Positions 4,943 through 12,840 of a stretch of 26,202 bases of DNA are shown here, one piece after another. Position 1 is the stretch's first letter. Each line of letters opens with the position of its first letter. A program made the position numbers and the translations under genes. Under the pieces are notes generated by a model. It was not told the DNA's origin. It did no database searches and saw only the letters and a list, made by a program, of their open reading frames with translations. This DNA comes from Paracoccaceae bacterium (GTDB taxonomy: Bacteria; Pseudomonadota; Alphaproteobacteria; Rhodobacterales; Rhodobacteraceae), in NCBI GenBank assembly GCA_016937725.1, contig JAFGVZ010000084.1, forward strand, positions 1 to 26,202, given 5' to 3'.

Positions 4943-7675
4943 TCAGACCTCGCCACCTTCGGACATGTCCTCGTCCTCTGCTTCGACAATCCGGGCCACG
5001 GATACGACATGTTCGCCCGCACCGGTGTTGAACACTTTCACACCTCCGCCGGTGCGGCGCAGGAAGCGGATGCCGTCCACGGGCACGCGGATGGATTGAC
5101 CCTTGGACGTGGCCAGCATGACCTGATCCGACATCTCGACCGGGAAGAGCGCAACAAGCGCGCCACCGCGCATGGCCTTGTCTGTGGCGCCCACGCCCTG
5201 ACCGCCCCGCGTGGTGATGCGGTAATCGTGGCTGGAGGTCAGCTTGCCCAAGCCATTTTCGGTGATCGTCAGCAGCAGGTCTTCAGCGGCCGACATTTCG
5301 GCATAGCGCTCGGTCGACAATTGCCCGGCCTCGACCACTTCGTCGGTCTCATCCGTGTCGTCTTCGGTTACGCCCGCAATAAGGCGGCGCTGGCGGATGA
5401 ACGCTTCGCGTTCTTCCGGTGTTGTCTCGAAATGGCGGATCACGGCCATCGAGACAACGCTGTCATCCTCACCCAAGCGCACGCCGCGCACACCGGTGGA
5501 ATCGCGGCCTTTGAACACACGCACATCGGTGGTCGGGAAGCGGATGGCACGGCCAGAGGATGTGACAAGCATCACATCGTCATTTTCATCGCAGATGCGC
5601 GCATTCACCATGGTCACGCCTTCGGGAAGTTTCATGGCGATCTTGCCATTGCGCATGACATTGGTGAAATCCGACAGCGCGTTGCGCCGCACATCGCCTG
5701 CCGAGGTGGCGAAGACGATTTGCAGATTTTCCCATTCTTCTTCCGGGCGTTCCACGGGCAGAATGGCCGCAATGCTGACCCCGGTCGCAATGGGCAGAAT
5801 GTTGACCATCGCCTTGCCGCGTGCATTGCGCCCCGCAAGCGGCAGGCGCCATGTTTTCATCTTGTAGACCATGCCATCGGTCGTGAAGAACAAAAGCTGC
5901 GTATGGGTATTGGCCACGAACAAGGTGGTGACAACGTCATCATCCTTGGTGGACATGCCCGACAGCCCCTTGCCACCGCGGCGCTGCGCGCGAAAATCGG
6001 CCAAGGGCGTGCGCTTGATATACCCGGCAGAGGTGATGGTCACGACCATATCCTCACGCTCGATCAGGTCTTCGTCGTCCATATCGCCGGCCCAGTCGAC
6101 GATCTCGGTGCGGCGCGGCACGGCGAAAGCCTCGCGCACGTCGCGCAATTCGGTGCTGATGATCTCCATCACCCGCGCGCGGGACCGCAAGATGTCCAGA
6201 TAATCCTTGATCTTGGCGGCCAAGGCTTCCAACTCGTCCGTTACTTCCTTCACGCCCATGGCGGTCAGGCGTTGCAAGCGCAATTCCAGAATGGCGCGGG
6301 CCTGCGTTTCCGACAGGTTATAGGTGCCGTCGTCATTCATCGTGTGGCTGGGATCGTCGATCAGCCGGATATATTGCGCGATGTCGCCGGCAGGCCAACG
6401 GCGTGTCATCAGCTTTTCGCGCGCTTCCGCCGGGTCGGCAGAGGCGCGGATGGTAGCGACCACCTCATCCACGTTCGACACCGCCACGGCCAGACCGCAC
6501 AGCACATGTGACCGCTCACGCGCCTTGTTCAACTCATAGGCGGTGCGGCGGGTCACAACCTCTTCGCGGAAGGTAATGAAAGCCGTCAGGAAGTCGCGCA
6601 ACGTCAATTGCTCGGGCCGCCCGCCGTTCAGCGCCAGCATGTTGCAGCCAAAGCTGGTCTGCATCGGCGTGAAGCGGAAGAGCTGGTTCAACACCACGTC
6701 GGGCGTCGCGTCGCGTTTCAGCTCGACCACCACGCGCACACCCACGCGGTCGGATTCGTCGGCCACGCCGGAAATGCCCTCGATCCGCTTGTCGCGCACG
6801 GCTTCGGCAATGCGCTCGACCATGGTGGATTTGTTCACCTGATACGGGATCTCATCCACGATGATCGCAAAGCGGTCTTTGCGGATTTCTTCGATATGCG
6901 TTTTCGCCCGGATCACGACAGATCCGCGCCCTTCCAGATAAGCCTTGCGCGCGCCAGAGCGGCCAAGGATCAGCGCGCCCGTCGGGAAATCGGGGGCGGG
7001 GACATAGTCGATCAGGTCGGCGCTGGTCAGGTCCGGGTTCTCGATCAGGGCGAGCGTCGCATCGACCACTTCGCCCAGATTATGCGGTGGAATATTCGTG
7101 GCCATGCCCACCGCGATCCCGCCTGCGCCATTGACCAGCATGTTCGGGAAGCGCGCGGGCAAAACGGTTGGTTCGCGGTCGCGCCCGTCGTAATTGTCCT
7201 GAAAATCGACCGTGTTCTTGTCGATATCGGTCAGCAGGGCAGCGGCGGATTTGTCCATCCGCACTTCGGTGTAGCGCATGGCGGCGGGGTTATCGCCATC
7301 CATGGACCCGAAATTGCCCTGCCCATCCAGCAGCTTCAGCGACATGGAAAACGGCTGCGCCATACGCACCAGCGCGTCATAAATCGCGCTGTCACCATGC
7401 GGGTGATACTTGCCCATCACGTCCCCGACCGCGCGGGCCGATTTGCGATAGGGCTTGTCATGCGTGTTGCCGCCTTCGTGCATTGCATACAAAATACGCC
7501 GATGCACAGGTTTTAAGCCGTCGCGCAGATCGGGGATCGCGCGGCTGACGATCACGCTCATCGCGTAATCAAGGTAGGACGTGCGCATCTCCTGCTCGAT
7601 AGAGATGGTCGGGCCGCTGGGTGCCGCCGGCGGCATTTCGTCAGTGTTTTCAGGGGTTTCGGGCGTGTCGCTCAC
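4943..7675 (-). CDS. gyrA: DNA gyrase subunit A
   Basis: The breakage-reunion subunit of gyrase (A2B2), which introduces negative supercoils into DNA. The protein is 910 residues, slightly longer than in E. coli. The start codon is GTG at 7675, preceded by AGAGGG. The winged-helix and tower region begins near residue 24 (SIEQEMRTSYLDYAMSVI). The catalytic tyrosine is Y135 in AMRYTEVRM. The quinolone-resistance region HPHGDSAIYDALVRMAQ carries S96 and D100, the residues found in susceptible enzymes. The GyrA box QRRGGKG lies at 564-570 in the beta-pinwheel C-terminal domain, marking gyrase rather than topoisomerase IV. The tail is acidic. DoxX follows after one base. The upstream 192-base divergent region toward usg holds several hairpins. 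Confidence 0.98.
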   Translation of the reverse strand: MSDTPETPENTDEMPPAAPSGPTISIEQEMRTSYLDYAMSVIVSRAIPDLRDGLKPVHRRILYAMHEGGNTHDKPYRKSARAVGDVMGKYHPHGDSAIYDALVRMAQPFSMSLKLLDGQGNFGSMDGDNPAAMRYTEVRMDKSAAALLTDIDKNTVDFQDNYDGRDREPTVLPARFPNMLVNGAGGIAVGMATNIPPHNLGEVVDATLALIENPDLTSADLIDYVPAPDFPTGALILGRSGARKAYLEGRGSVVIRAKTHIEEIRKDRFAIIVDEIPYQVNKSTMVERIAEAVRDKRIEGISGVADESDRVGVRVVVELKRDATPDVVLNQLFRFTPMQTSFGCNMLALNGGRPEQLTLRDFLTAFITFREEVVTRRTAYELNKARERSHVLCGLAVAVSNVDEVVATIRASADPAEAREKLMTRRWPAGDIAQYIRLIDDPSHTMNDDGTYNLSETQARAILELRLQRLTAMGVKEVTDELEALAAKIKDYLDILRSRARVMEIISTELRDVREAFAVPRRTEIVDWAGDMDDEDLIEREDMVVTITSAGYIKRTPLADFRAQRRGGKGLSGMSTKDDDVVTTLFVANTHTQLLFFTTDGMVYKMKTWRLPLAGRNARGKAMVNILPIATGVSIAAILPVERPEEEWENLQIVFATSAGDVRRNALSDFTNVMRNGKIAMKLPEGVTMVNARICDENDDVMLVTSSGRAIRFPTTDVRVFKGRDSTGVRGVRLGEDDSVVSMAVIRHFETTPEEREAFIRQRRLIAGVTEDDTDETDEVVEAGQLSTERYAEMSAAEDLLLTITENGLGKLTSSHDYRITTRGGQGVGATDKAMRGGALVALFPVEMSDQVMLATSKGQSIRVPVDGIRFLRRTGGGVKVFNTGAGEHVVSVARIVEAEDEDMSEGGEV

Positions 7676-7724
7676 TGGACCCTCTTGTGCTGTTGGGGCA
7701 ATCTACATCTGGTTAGGGGCACAG

Positions 7725-7849
7725 TATCAGATGCTTGATATGGGGTGCAATGGGCTGCACCCGGCCATTTTGGCAGCCCAAGCCGGAGGTGGCTAACAAT
7801 ATGTTTTCATTGAAAATTATATTTTCCTTGGCATCATTTTCTGGCCAAG
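7725..7849 (+). promoter_or_regulatory. Structured leader region between gyrA and usg
   Basis: Four inverted repeats stand in series: TATCA/TGATA (7725-7740), GGGTGCA/TGCACCC (7743-7749 with 7756-7762), CCGGC/GCCGG (7762-7786) and CTTGGC/GCCAAG (7827-7832 with 7844-7849). The second competes with GGGCTGC/GCAGCCC (7752-7758 with 7773-7779), because both need the bases at 7756-7758. An AT-rich stretch at 7797-7826 probably holds a promoter. The alternative pairing resembles an attenuator upstream of usg. It could instead belong to the gyrA leader, which reads the other way. Confidence 0.4.
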
Positions 7850-7867
7850 TGTGACAAGAGGTTGACA

Positions 7868-8173
7868 ATGACCGCATCCCCCACCGAATTGATGCTGAAA
7901 GGCTACGGGCTGACCACGGCGGAAATGATCTATCGCATGCCCGACCACACGCATGTGCTGAACACCTTCCTGTGGCAGGAGTATGATCTGGCCCCGGATT
8001 ATCCGCGCCTGTTCCAGTTCATCGAATTCTGGCACGAGAAGATCGACGGGCCGCTGCATGCGGTGCGGTTCTCGCATCGCAAGCGGTTGGCTGCGGGCGA
8101 GTGGCGGCATGTGGTGGGAGAGTTCGAGATCGGCGGCCGCCGCGCGCGGGATATGCGGCTGCGGTTGCAATAG
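7868..8173 (+). CDS. usg: Usg family protein
   Basis: A 101-residue protein of the Usg family, small alphaproteobacterial proteins first noted next to tryptophan biosynthesis genes and of unknown biochemical function. The family signature runs through most of the length: MLKGYGLTTAEMIYRMPDH, then LNTFLWQEYDLAPDYP, then LFQFIEFWHEKIDGPLHAVRFSH. The basic C-terminus ends GGRRARDMRLRLQ. ATG at 7868 has GAGG (7858-7861) six bases upstream; the TTG six bases earlier is less likely. The gene is divergent from gyrA and followed by a strongly base-paired stretch (8182-8266). No trp gene is present nearby, so the usual context is not conserved here. Confidence 0.88.
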   Translation: MTASPTELMLKGYGLTTAEMIYRMPDHTHVLNTFLWQEYDLAPDYPRLFQFIEFWHEKIDGPLHAVRFSHRKRLAAGEWRHVVGEFEIGGRRARDMRLRLQ

Positions 8174-8181
8174 GCACCCGA

Positions 8182-8266
8182 GTCGCGCGTTAGCGCGACA
8201 ACCCGCGACCGCCCGTCCCCCAGGCGGGCGCGGGTTCCCCGCACCCCCCTCGGGCGGTCGCGGGTT
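8182..8266. repeat. GC-rich nested inverted repeats after usg
   Basis: GTCGCGC (8182-8188) pairs with GCGCGAC (8193-8199) around the loop GTTA. Immediately after, AACCCGCGACCGCCCG (8200-8215) has a perfect 16-base inverted partner at 8251-8266 and a shorter one, CGGGCGCGGGTT, at 8225-8236. The first arm can therefore pair with either partner. No T run follows. It may be a REP-like element or a terminator region for usg. Confidence 0.65.
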
Positions 8267-8288
8267 ATCGCTTGCCGGGGGACATAAG

Positions 8289-8313
8289 AAAAACCCGGCC
8301 AAAGATGGCCGGG
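8289..8313 (-). terminator. Rho-independent terminator of the 62-residue gene
   Basis: CCCGGCC (8294-8300), loop AAAGAT, GGCCGGG (8307-8313). On the minus strand the stem is followed by TTTTT (8293-8289), the classic form. It lies 35 bases after the stop codon of the small minus-strand gene. Confidence 0.85.
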
Positions 8314-8347
8314 CTTCAGCTTTTAGGTTCATGCACTCGCCGACGCA

Positions 8348-8536
8348 CTATGCGTTTGGCGTGTCACGCCCGTCTGGTTCCTTTGCAACGCCTTTGAACG
8401 GACCATCAGATTTCTTTCTATCAAGAAATTGTCCCGTTCGTTCATCGCGCTTCATCCACGACTTATCAGGCATCTGAAACTGAGTCCGTCCTGTGACTGC
8501 TCCGCGTCGAAATCCATCACCAGTATTTTTCGCCAT
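8348..8536 (-). CDS. Small conserved protein of unknown function (62 residues)
   Basis: A very hydrophilic 62-residue protein beginning MAKNTGDGFRRG. The pattern G.TGRTQF, then W.KRDE.TGQFLD.KKSDG.PFKGV.KE, is one I recall from small uncharacterised proteins in many bacteria; no function is known to me. There are 21 Lys, Arg or Asp/Glu charges, no cysteine, no signal peptide and no membrane helix. An excellent Shine-Dalgarno (TTGGAGG) stands before ATG 8536, and a textbook terminator follows at 8289-8313, so this is a complete single-gene transcription unit. Its leader carries a stem-loop and a mini-ORF (8537-8591). The gene lies downstream of nrdJ on the same strand, about 210 bases away. 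Confidence 0.8.
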   Translation of the reverse strand: MAKNTGDGFRRGAVTGRTQFQMPDKSWMKRDERTGQFLDRKKSDGPFKGVAKEPDGRDTPNA

Positions 8537-8591
8537 TTAAGGCCTCCAAGATATCCACAGGCTGCTCATGTTTTCGGTGGAGAAGCCTGTG
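8537..8591 (-). promoter_or_regulatory. Leader stem-loop and mini-ORF before the 62-residue gene
   Basis: On the minus strand CACAGGCT (8591-8584) pairs with AGCCTGTG (8563-8556). The 20-base loop contains CTCCA, which could pair with TGGAG of the gene's Shine-Dalgarno. A mini-ORF MSSLWISWRP starts inside the loop (8569) and its TAA directly abuts the gene's ATG, covering the ribosome binding site. It has no clear Shine-Dalgarno of its own, so translation is uncertain. Confidence 0.3.
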
Positions 8592-8671
8592 AGTTACTTG
8601 GCACGCTATTGCACCGACACCGTTTTCCCTGTTTCCCGAGAGTATCGTCCCAACAGGGGCGGAATAGGTGC

Positions 8672-8732
8672 TCCGGTGGTGTGCCATATACCCACCGGAA
8701 AGCCGGGGCGCGAAGTTGCCGCTTTGCGCCCC
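8672..8732 (-). terminator. Two tandem hairpins after nrdJ
   Basis: Read from nrdJ, the first is GGGGCGCAAAG (8732-8722) with CTTCGCGCCCC as partner (8715-8705), an 11-bp stem including one wobble pair and a 6-base loop. The second is TCCGGTGG (8699-8692) with CCACCGGA (8679-8672). They start 13 bases after the nrdJ stop codon. No long T run follows, so termination or 3' end protection is inferred from position. Confidence 0.55.
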
Positions 8733-8744
8733 AACCTAATTTCC

Positions 8745-11700
8745 TCAGCTACACCCGCTCGTGCCACCACACGTATTGCACTTCATACAAGTCCCATTCC
8801 GCACCAGCGTGTAGTTGCCGCATTCGCCGCAGGGATCACCCTCGTAGCCCTGCATCTTGGCCTTGGTGCGCGCGTCCATCGTGGTGACGGTCACGCTTTC
8901 CACTTCGCGGGTCTGGTAGGCCAATGCGGCATTGCCATCCATTGCAAAGCCCGTCGCCTGACCGCCTTGCAGCACCGTCAATTCCTGCGGCAGGCGCTTG
9001 CGCAGATAGCCGGTCGAGGAGATCTGACGCAGCACTTCCAGCGACCGCGAGGCGGCATCATCTGACGGTTCCGCCACATTGCGCTGACCCTCGGCCTCGC
9101 CCGCGCCCAGATCGTCGAAGGCGGTGCCGGACGGTTTCACATGCGCCAGATCGGTGCGGTCCAGATAGCTGACCGCCAATTCGCGGAAGATGTAGTCCAG
9201 AATGGACGTCGCGTTCTTGATGCTGTCATTGCCCTGCACCATGCCCGCCGGTTCAAACCGGGTGAAGGTGAAGGCATCGACGAACTCTTCCAGCGGCACA
9301 CCGTATTGCAGGCCGACCGACACGGCGATGGCGAAGTTGTTCATCATCGCACGGAAGCCAGCGCCTTCCTTGTGCATGTCGATGAAGATTTCGCCCAGCT
9401 TGCCATCGGCATATTCGCCGGTGCGCAGGTAAACCTTGTGGCCCCCGACAACCGCTTTCTGGGTGTAACCCTTGCGGCGCTCCGGCAGCTTTTCGCGGTT
9501 TGAGCGGACGATCTCCTTGACGATGATCTTCTCGACAATCTTCTCGGCCAGCACGCGGGCCTTGTCCTGCTGGCTGCCGGATTCGAGGATTTCCTCGGCT
9601 TCCTCGTCATCCTCGATCAGCGCGGCGGCCAGCGGCTGCGACAGTTTGGAGCCGTCACGATAGAGCGCGTTGGCCTTGATCCCCAGCGACCACGACAATT
9701 CATAGGCCGCCAGCGTTTCCTCGATGCTGGCCGAATTGGGCATGTTGATCGTTTTGGAGATCGCGCCCGAGATGAAGCTTTGCGCCGCTGCCATCATGTG
9801 AATGTGGCTGTCCACCGACAGGAATCGCTTGCCAGTCTTGCCGCAAGGGTTGGCGCAATCGAACACGCCGTAATGTTCGGTTTTCAGATGCGGAGCGTTT
9901 TCCAGTGTCATCGTGCCGCAAACATGGTCATTGGCGGCGTCGATTTGCGCCTTGGTAAAGCCCAGATGGCGCAGCAGGTCAAAGCTGGGATTGTTCAGCT
10001 CTGCTGCCGGAATACCAAGGGTCTCGCGGCAGAAGGCTTCGCCCAGCGTCCACTGGTTGAACACGAAGCGGATGTCGAAGGCCGAAGGCAGGGCGGCTTC
10101 GATTTTCTTGATCTCTTCCGCGCCAAAGCCATGCCCTATGAGGCTGGTATGGTTTATGCCGGGGGCCTGACCAAGCGAGCCGTGGCCAACCGCATGGGCG
10201 ATGATCTCTGCAATCTGCGCTTCCTTGTAGCCCAGCTTGCGCAGGGCGGCAGGCACCGACTGGTTGATGATCTTGAAATAACCGCCACCGGCCAGCTTCT
10301 TGAACTTCACCAGCGCGAAATCAGGCTCGATGCCCGTCGTGTCGCAATCCATGACCAGACCGATCGTGCCGGTGGGTGCGATAACGGTGGCTTGCGCGTT
10401 GCGGTAGCCATGAGCTTCGCCCAAGGACAAGGCCTCGTCCCAAGCTGCGCGGGCCAGATCGACCAAGCGGCTGTCAGGGCACCCGGCCGCATCCAGCGCC
10501 ACGGGGGCGACGTTCACGCCTTCATAGTCGGTCGCGGCATAGGCGGCGCGGCGGTGGTTGCGGATCACGCGCAGCATGTGGTCGGCGTTCTTTTTGTAGC
10601 CGGGGAAAGCGCCCAATTCTGCTGCCATCTCTGCCGAAGTCGCGTAGCTGACCCCCGTCATGATCGCGGTCAAGGCACCAGCCAGTGCACGGCCCTCGCG
10701 GCTGTCATAGCCATAGCCCATATTCATCAGCAGGCCGCCAATGTTGGCATAGCCCAGACCCAGCGTGCGGAACTCGTAAGACCGCTGCGCGATTTCCTTG
10801 GACGGAAATTGCGCCATCATCACGCTGATCTCCAGCGTGATCGTCCACAGGCGCGACGCGTGCATATAGGCTTCGGCATCGAAGCGCGTGCCGTCATAGA
10901 ATTTCAGCAGGTTCATCGAGGCAAGGTTGCAGGCCGTGTCATCTAGGAACATGTATTCCGAGCACGGGTTCGACCCACGGATCGCGCCATCGTCAGGGCA
11001 GGTGTGCCATGCGTTGACGGTGTCATGGAACTGGATGCCGGGATCGGCGCAAGCCCAGGCGGCATGGCCAACCTGGTCCCACAGCTCGCGCGCCTTGACG
11101 GTTTTGGCGACCTTGCCATCGGTCCGGCGCAGTAGCTCCCAATCGGCATCCTCCTTGACGGCCTGCAAGAACGCATCGGTCACGCGCACTGAATTGTTCG
11201 AATTCTGGCCCGAGACAGAGATATAGGCTTCCGAATCCCAATCGGTGTCATAGGTCGGGAATTCGATGCTGTCATATCCCTGCTTTGCATATTGCAGAAT
11301 GCGGGCGGTGTAGGTTTCCGGGATCATCGCGGCTTTCGCAGCCTTGATCGCGGCTTTCAGGCTGGGGTTCTTTGCCGGGTCAACGGCATCCTCCGTGCTG
11401 CCATCCCATGCCTTGATCGCGCCAAAAATATCGTTCAGGCGCGCGGAGTGCAGCTTGGAACCGGCAACAAGCGAGGCGACCTTTTGTTCTTCGATCACCT
11501 TCCAGTTGATGAATTCCTCGATATCGGGATGGTCCATGTCGCAAATGACCATCTTGGCCGCGCGGCGCGTGGTCCCGCCCGACTTGATCGCACCAGCGGC
11601 GCGATCCCCGATTTTCAGGAAACCCATCAACCCGGAGGATTTACCGCCGCCCGACAGTTTCTCACCTTCACCACGCAGTGAGCTGAAATTGGTCCCGGTG

Positions 11701-12389
11701 CCGGAACCATACTTGAACAGGCGCGCCTCGCGCACCCAAAGATCCATGATGCCACCGTCATTGACCAGATCATCCGACACGGACTGGATGAAGCAGGCAT
11801 GGGGCTGCGGGTGTTCATAGCTGGATTTTGACTTCACCAGCTTGTGCGTGAAGGGGTCGACATAAAAGTGACCCTGCGACGGGCCGTCGATGCCATAGGC
11901 CCAATGCAGCCCGGTGTTGAACCATTGAGGAGAGTTCGGGGCCGCCATCTGCGCGGCCAGCATGAAGCGCATCTCGTCGAAATAGGCGCGGGCGTCTTCT
12001 TCGGTGGCGAAATACTGGCCTTTCCAGCCCCAGTAGCACCATGCGCCCGCCAAGCGGTCGAACACCTGCTTAGCGCTGGTCTCGCCGATGTAGCGCGCGT
12101 CCTCGGGCAATTCTGCCAATGCATCGGTATCGGCGACCGAGCGCCACAGGAATTCCGGCACGCCCTCTTCGGCGACTTTCTTCAGGCGCGCTGGAACCCC
12201 GGCCTTGCGGAAATATTTCTGCGCGATCACGTCGCTTGCGACCTGGCTCCAGCCCTTCGGCACTTCGACCGCGTCATTGCGGAACACAACTGTCCCATCG
12301 GGGTTGCGGATTTCGGAAACCGTGGTTGTGAATTCCAGCGCCGCGTAAGCGTCTGCCGATGCCGTGGTGAAATGCCGTTCGATTTTCAT
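8745..12389 (-). CDS. nrdJ: Vitamin B12-dependent (class II) ribonucleoside-diphosphate reductase
   Basis: Reduces ribonucleotides to deoxyribonucleotides using adenosylcobalamin to make the thiyl radical, independent of oxygen. The protein is 1214 residues. The catalytic barrel (about residues 150-800) shows the redox cysteine C199 in HACFIQSV, QNSNNSVRVTD near 395-405, the active-site triad N474, C476 and E478 in NPCSE, and the second redox cysteine C487 in DDTACNLASMNL. A TSCPD-type domain lies around 1020-1120 (GLQYGVPLEEFVDAFTFTRFEPAG). The C-terminus carries six cysteines (1187, 1190, 1201, 1204, 1207, 1213) that probably shuttle reducing equivalents from thioredoxin. ATG at 12389 begins the conserved MKIERHFT; the frame stays open to 12626 without similarity. 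A candidate NrdR box lies upstream at 12564-12575. I see no cobalamin riboswitch. Confidence 0.97.
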   Translation of the reverse strand: MKIERHFTTASADAYAALEFTTTVSEIRNPDGTVVFRNDAVEVPKGWSQVASDVIAQKYFRKAGVPARLKKVAEEGVPEFLWRSVADTDALAELPEDARYIGETSAKQVFDRLAGAWCYWGWKGQYFATEEDARAYFDEMRFMLAAQMAAPNSPQWFNTGLHWAYGIDGPSQGHFYVDPFTHKLVKSKSSYEHPQPHACFIQSVSDDLVNDGGIMDLWVREARLFKYGSGTGTNFSSLRGEGEKLSGGGKSSGLMGFLKIGDRAAGAIKSGGTTRRAAKMVICDMDHPDIEEFINWKVIEEQKVASLVAGSKLHSARLNDIFGAIKAWDGSTEDAVDPAKNPSLKAAIKAAKAAMIPETYTARILQYAKQGYDSIEFPTYDTDWDSEAYISVSGQNSNNSVRVTDAFLQAVKEDADWELLRRTDGKVAKTVKARELWDQVGHAAWACADPGIQFHDTVNAWHTCPDDGAIRGSNPCSEYMFLDDTACNLASMNLLKFYDGTRFDAEAYMHASRLWTITLEISVMMAQFPSKEIAQRSYEFRTLGLGYANIGGLLMNMGYGYDSREGRALAGALTAIMTGVSYATSAEMAAELGAFPGYKKNADHMLRVIRNHRRAAYAATDYEGVNVAPVALDAAGCPDSRLVDLARAAWDEALSLGEAHGYRNAQATVIAPTGTIGLVMDCDTTGIEPDFALVKFKKLAGGGYFKIINQSVPAALRKLGYKEAQIAEIIAHAVGHGSLGQAPGINHTSLIGHGFGAEEIKKIEAALPSAFDIRFVFNQWTLGEAFCRETLGIPAAELNNPSFDLLRHLGFTKAQIDAANDHVCGTMTLENAPHLKTEHYGVFDCANPCGKTGKRFLSVDSHIHMMAAAQSFISGAISKTINMPNSASIEETLAAYELSWSLGIKANALYRDGSKLSQPLAAALIEDDEEAEEILESGSQQDKARVLAEKIVEKIIVKEIVRSNREKLPERRKGYTQKAVVGGHKVYLRTGEYADGKLGEIFIDMHKEGAGFRAMMNNFAIAVSVGLQYGVPLEEFVDAFTFTRFEPAGMVQGNDSIKNATSILDYIFRELAVSYLDRTDLAHVKPSGTAFDDLGAGEAEGQRNVAEPSDDAASRSLEVLRQISSTGYLRKRLPQELTVLQGGQATGFAMDGNAALAYQTREVESVTVTTMDARTKAKMQGYEGDPCGECGNYTLVRNGTCMKCNTCGGTSGCS

Positions 12390-12840
12390 GTGCCTGTCGC
12401 CCCTGACTGCATTGGTTCTGCGCCGGATCGGCGCGGTCGAATGTCGGCTGAACAAGGCACGCTCTATCGGCTGCTGAACGCAGGCGTCCGGCGTTTGGCG
12501 ACCGGGCGTTTTCCAAAATGCTGTTTTCCCTGTCCCAACGCCCACCCGCGCTTCGTGTCGCTTACTAGATGTAGTGGGCATCGTGCTGACTGGCACAAAC
12601 TGACGTATTTTGCGGTGGCGCGTCAACGGAAAAATTACGCTTCCGTGAAGCTATTTTCGCTTGACTGTCACGGACCTGTGCAGGGCTTTGGAAAGACTCG
12701 GATTTTTCCGTGGCTTGGCTGTGGCCGGGCTGCACAAACGCGCTGGGTGGTGGTGCAGATCGGCACCACGCACAATATCTGGGCAACGCGCGCGGTTGTG
12801 CTACTCTTTGAGTGACGGAATGCGATGATTGCAAAGGGCC
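12390..12840. other. Long divergent intergenic region, nrdJ versus exonuclease gene
   Basis: No convincing gene is present in these 451 bases. Toward nrdJ it contains a possible leader stem, GGGCGTT (12504-12510) with AACGCCC (12537-12543), and a candidate NrdR box. The part at 12600-12720 is less GC-rich and carries TCCGTG at 12642 and 12707 with the reverse CACGGA at 12669, so alternative short stems are possible. Promoters for both divergent units should lie here but no clear -35/-10 pair can be chosen. Confidence 0.6.
12564..12575. promoter_or_regulatory. Candidate NrdR box upstream of nrdJ
   Basis: ACTAGATGTAGT, read toward nrdJ as ACTACATCTAGT, agrees with the core CWAYATMTWG of NrdR boxes, the binding sites of the ATP/dATP-sensing repressor of ribonucleotide reductase genes. 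It stands 175 bases before the nrdJ start. NrdR sites usually come in pairs about three helical turns apart; I found no convincing second box, which lowers confidence. Confidence 0.5.

Noticed and set aside
4910..6511. A 533-codon open frame on the plus strand opposite gyrA, and similar long frames opposite nrdJ (9780-10946), the ligase (14007-15419) and the helicase (16258-17103)
   Set aside because: They lie antisense to strongly conserved genes, are rich in His, Arg and Gln as expected from reversed GC-rich codons, and contain no recognisable domain.
12390..12626. Cobalamin riboswitch upstream of the B12-dependent nrdJ
   Set aside because: I looked on the minus strand for the B12 box and the GCCACTG segment and saw neither.
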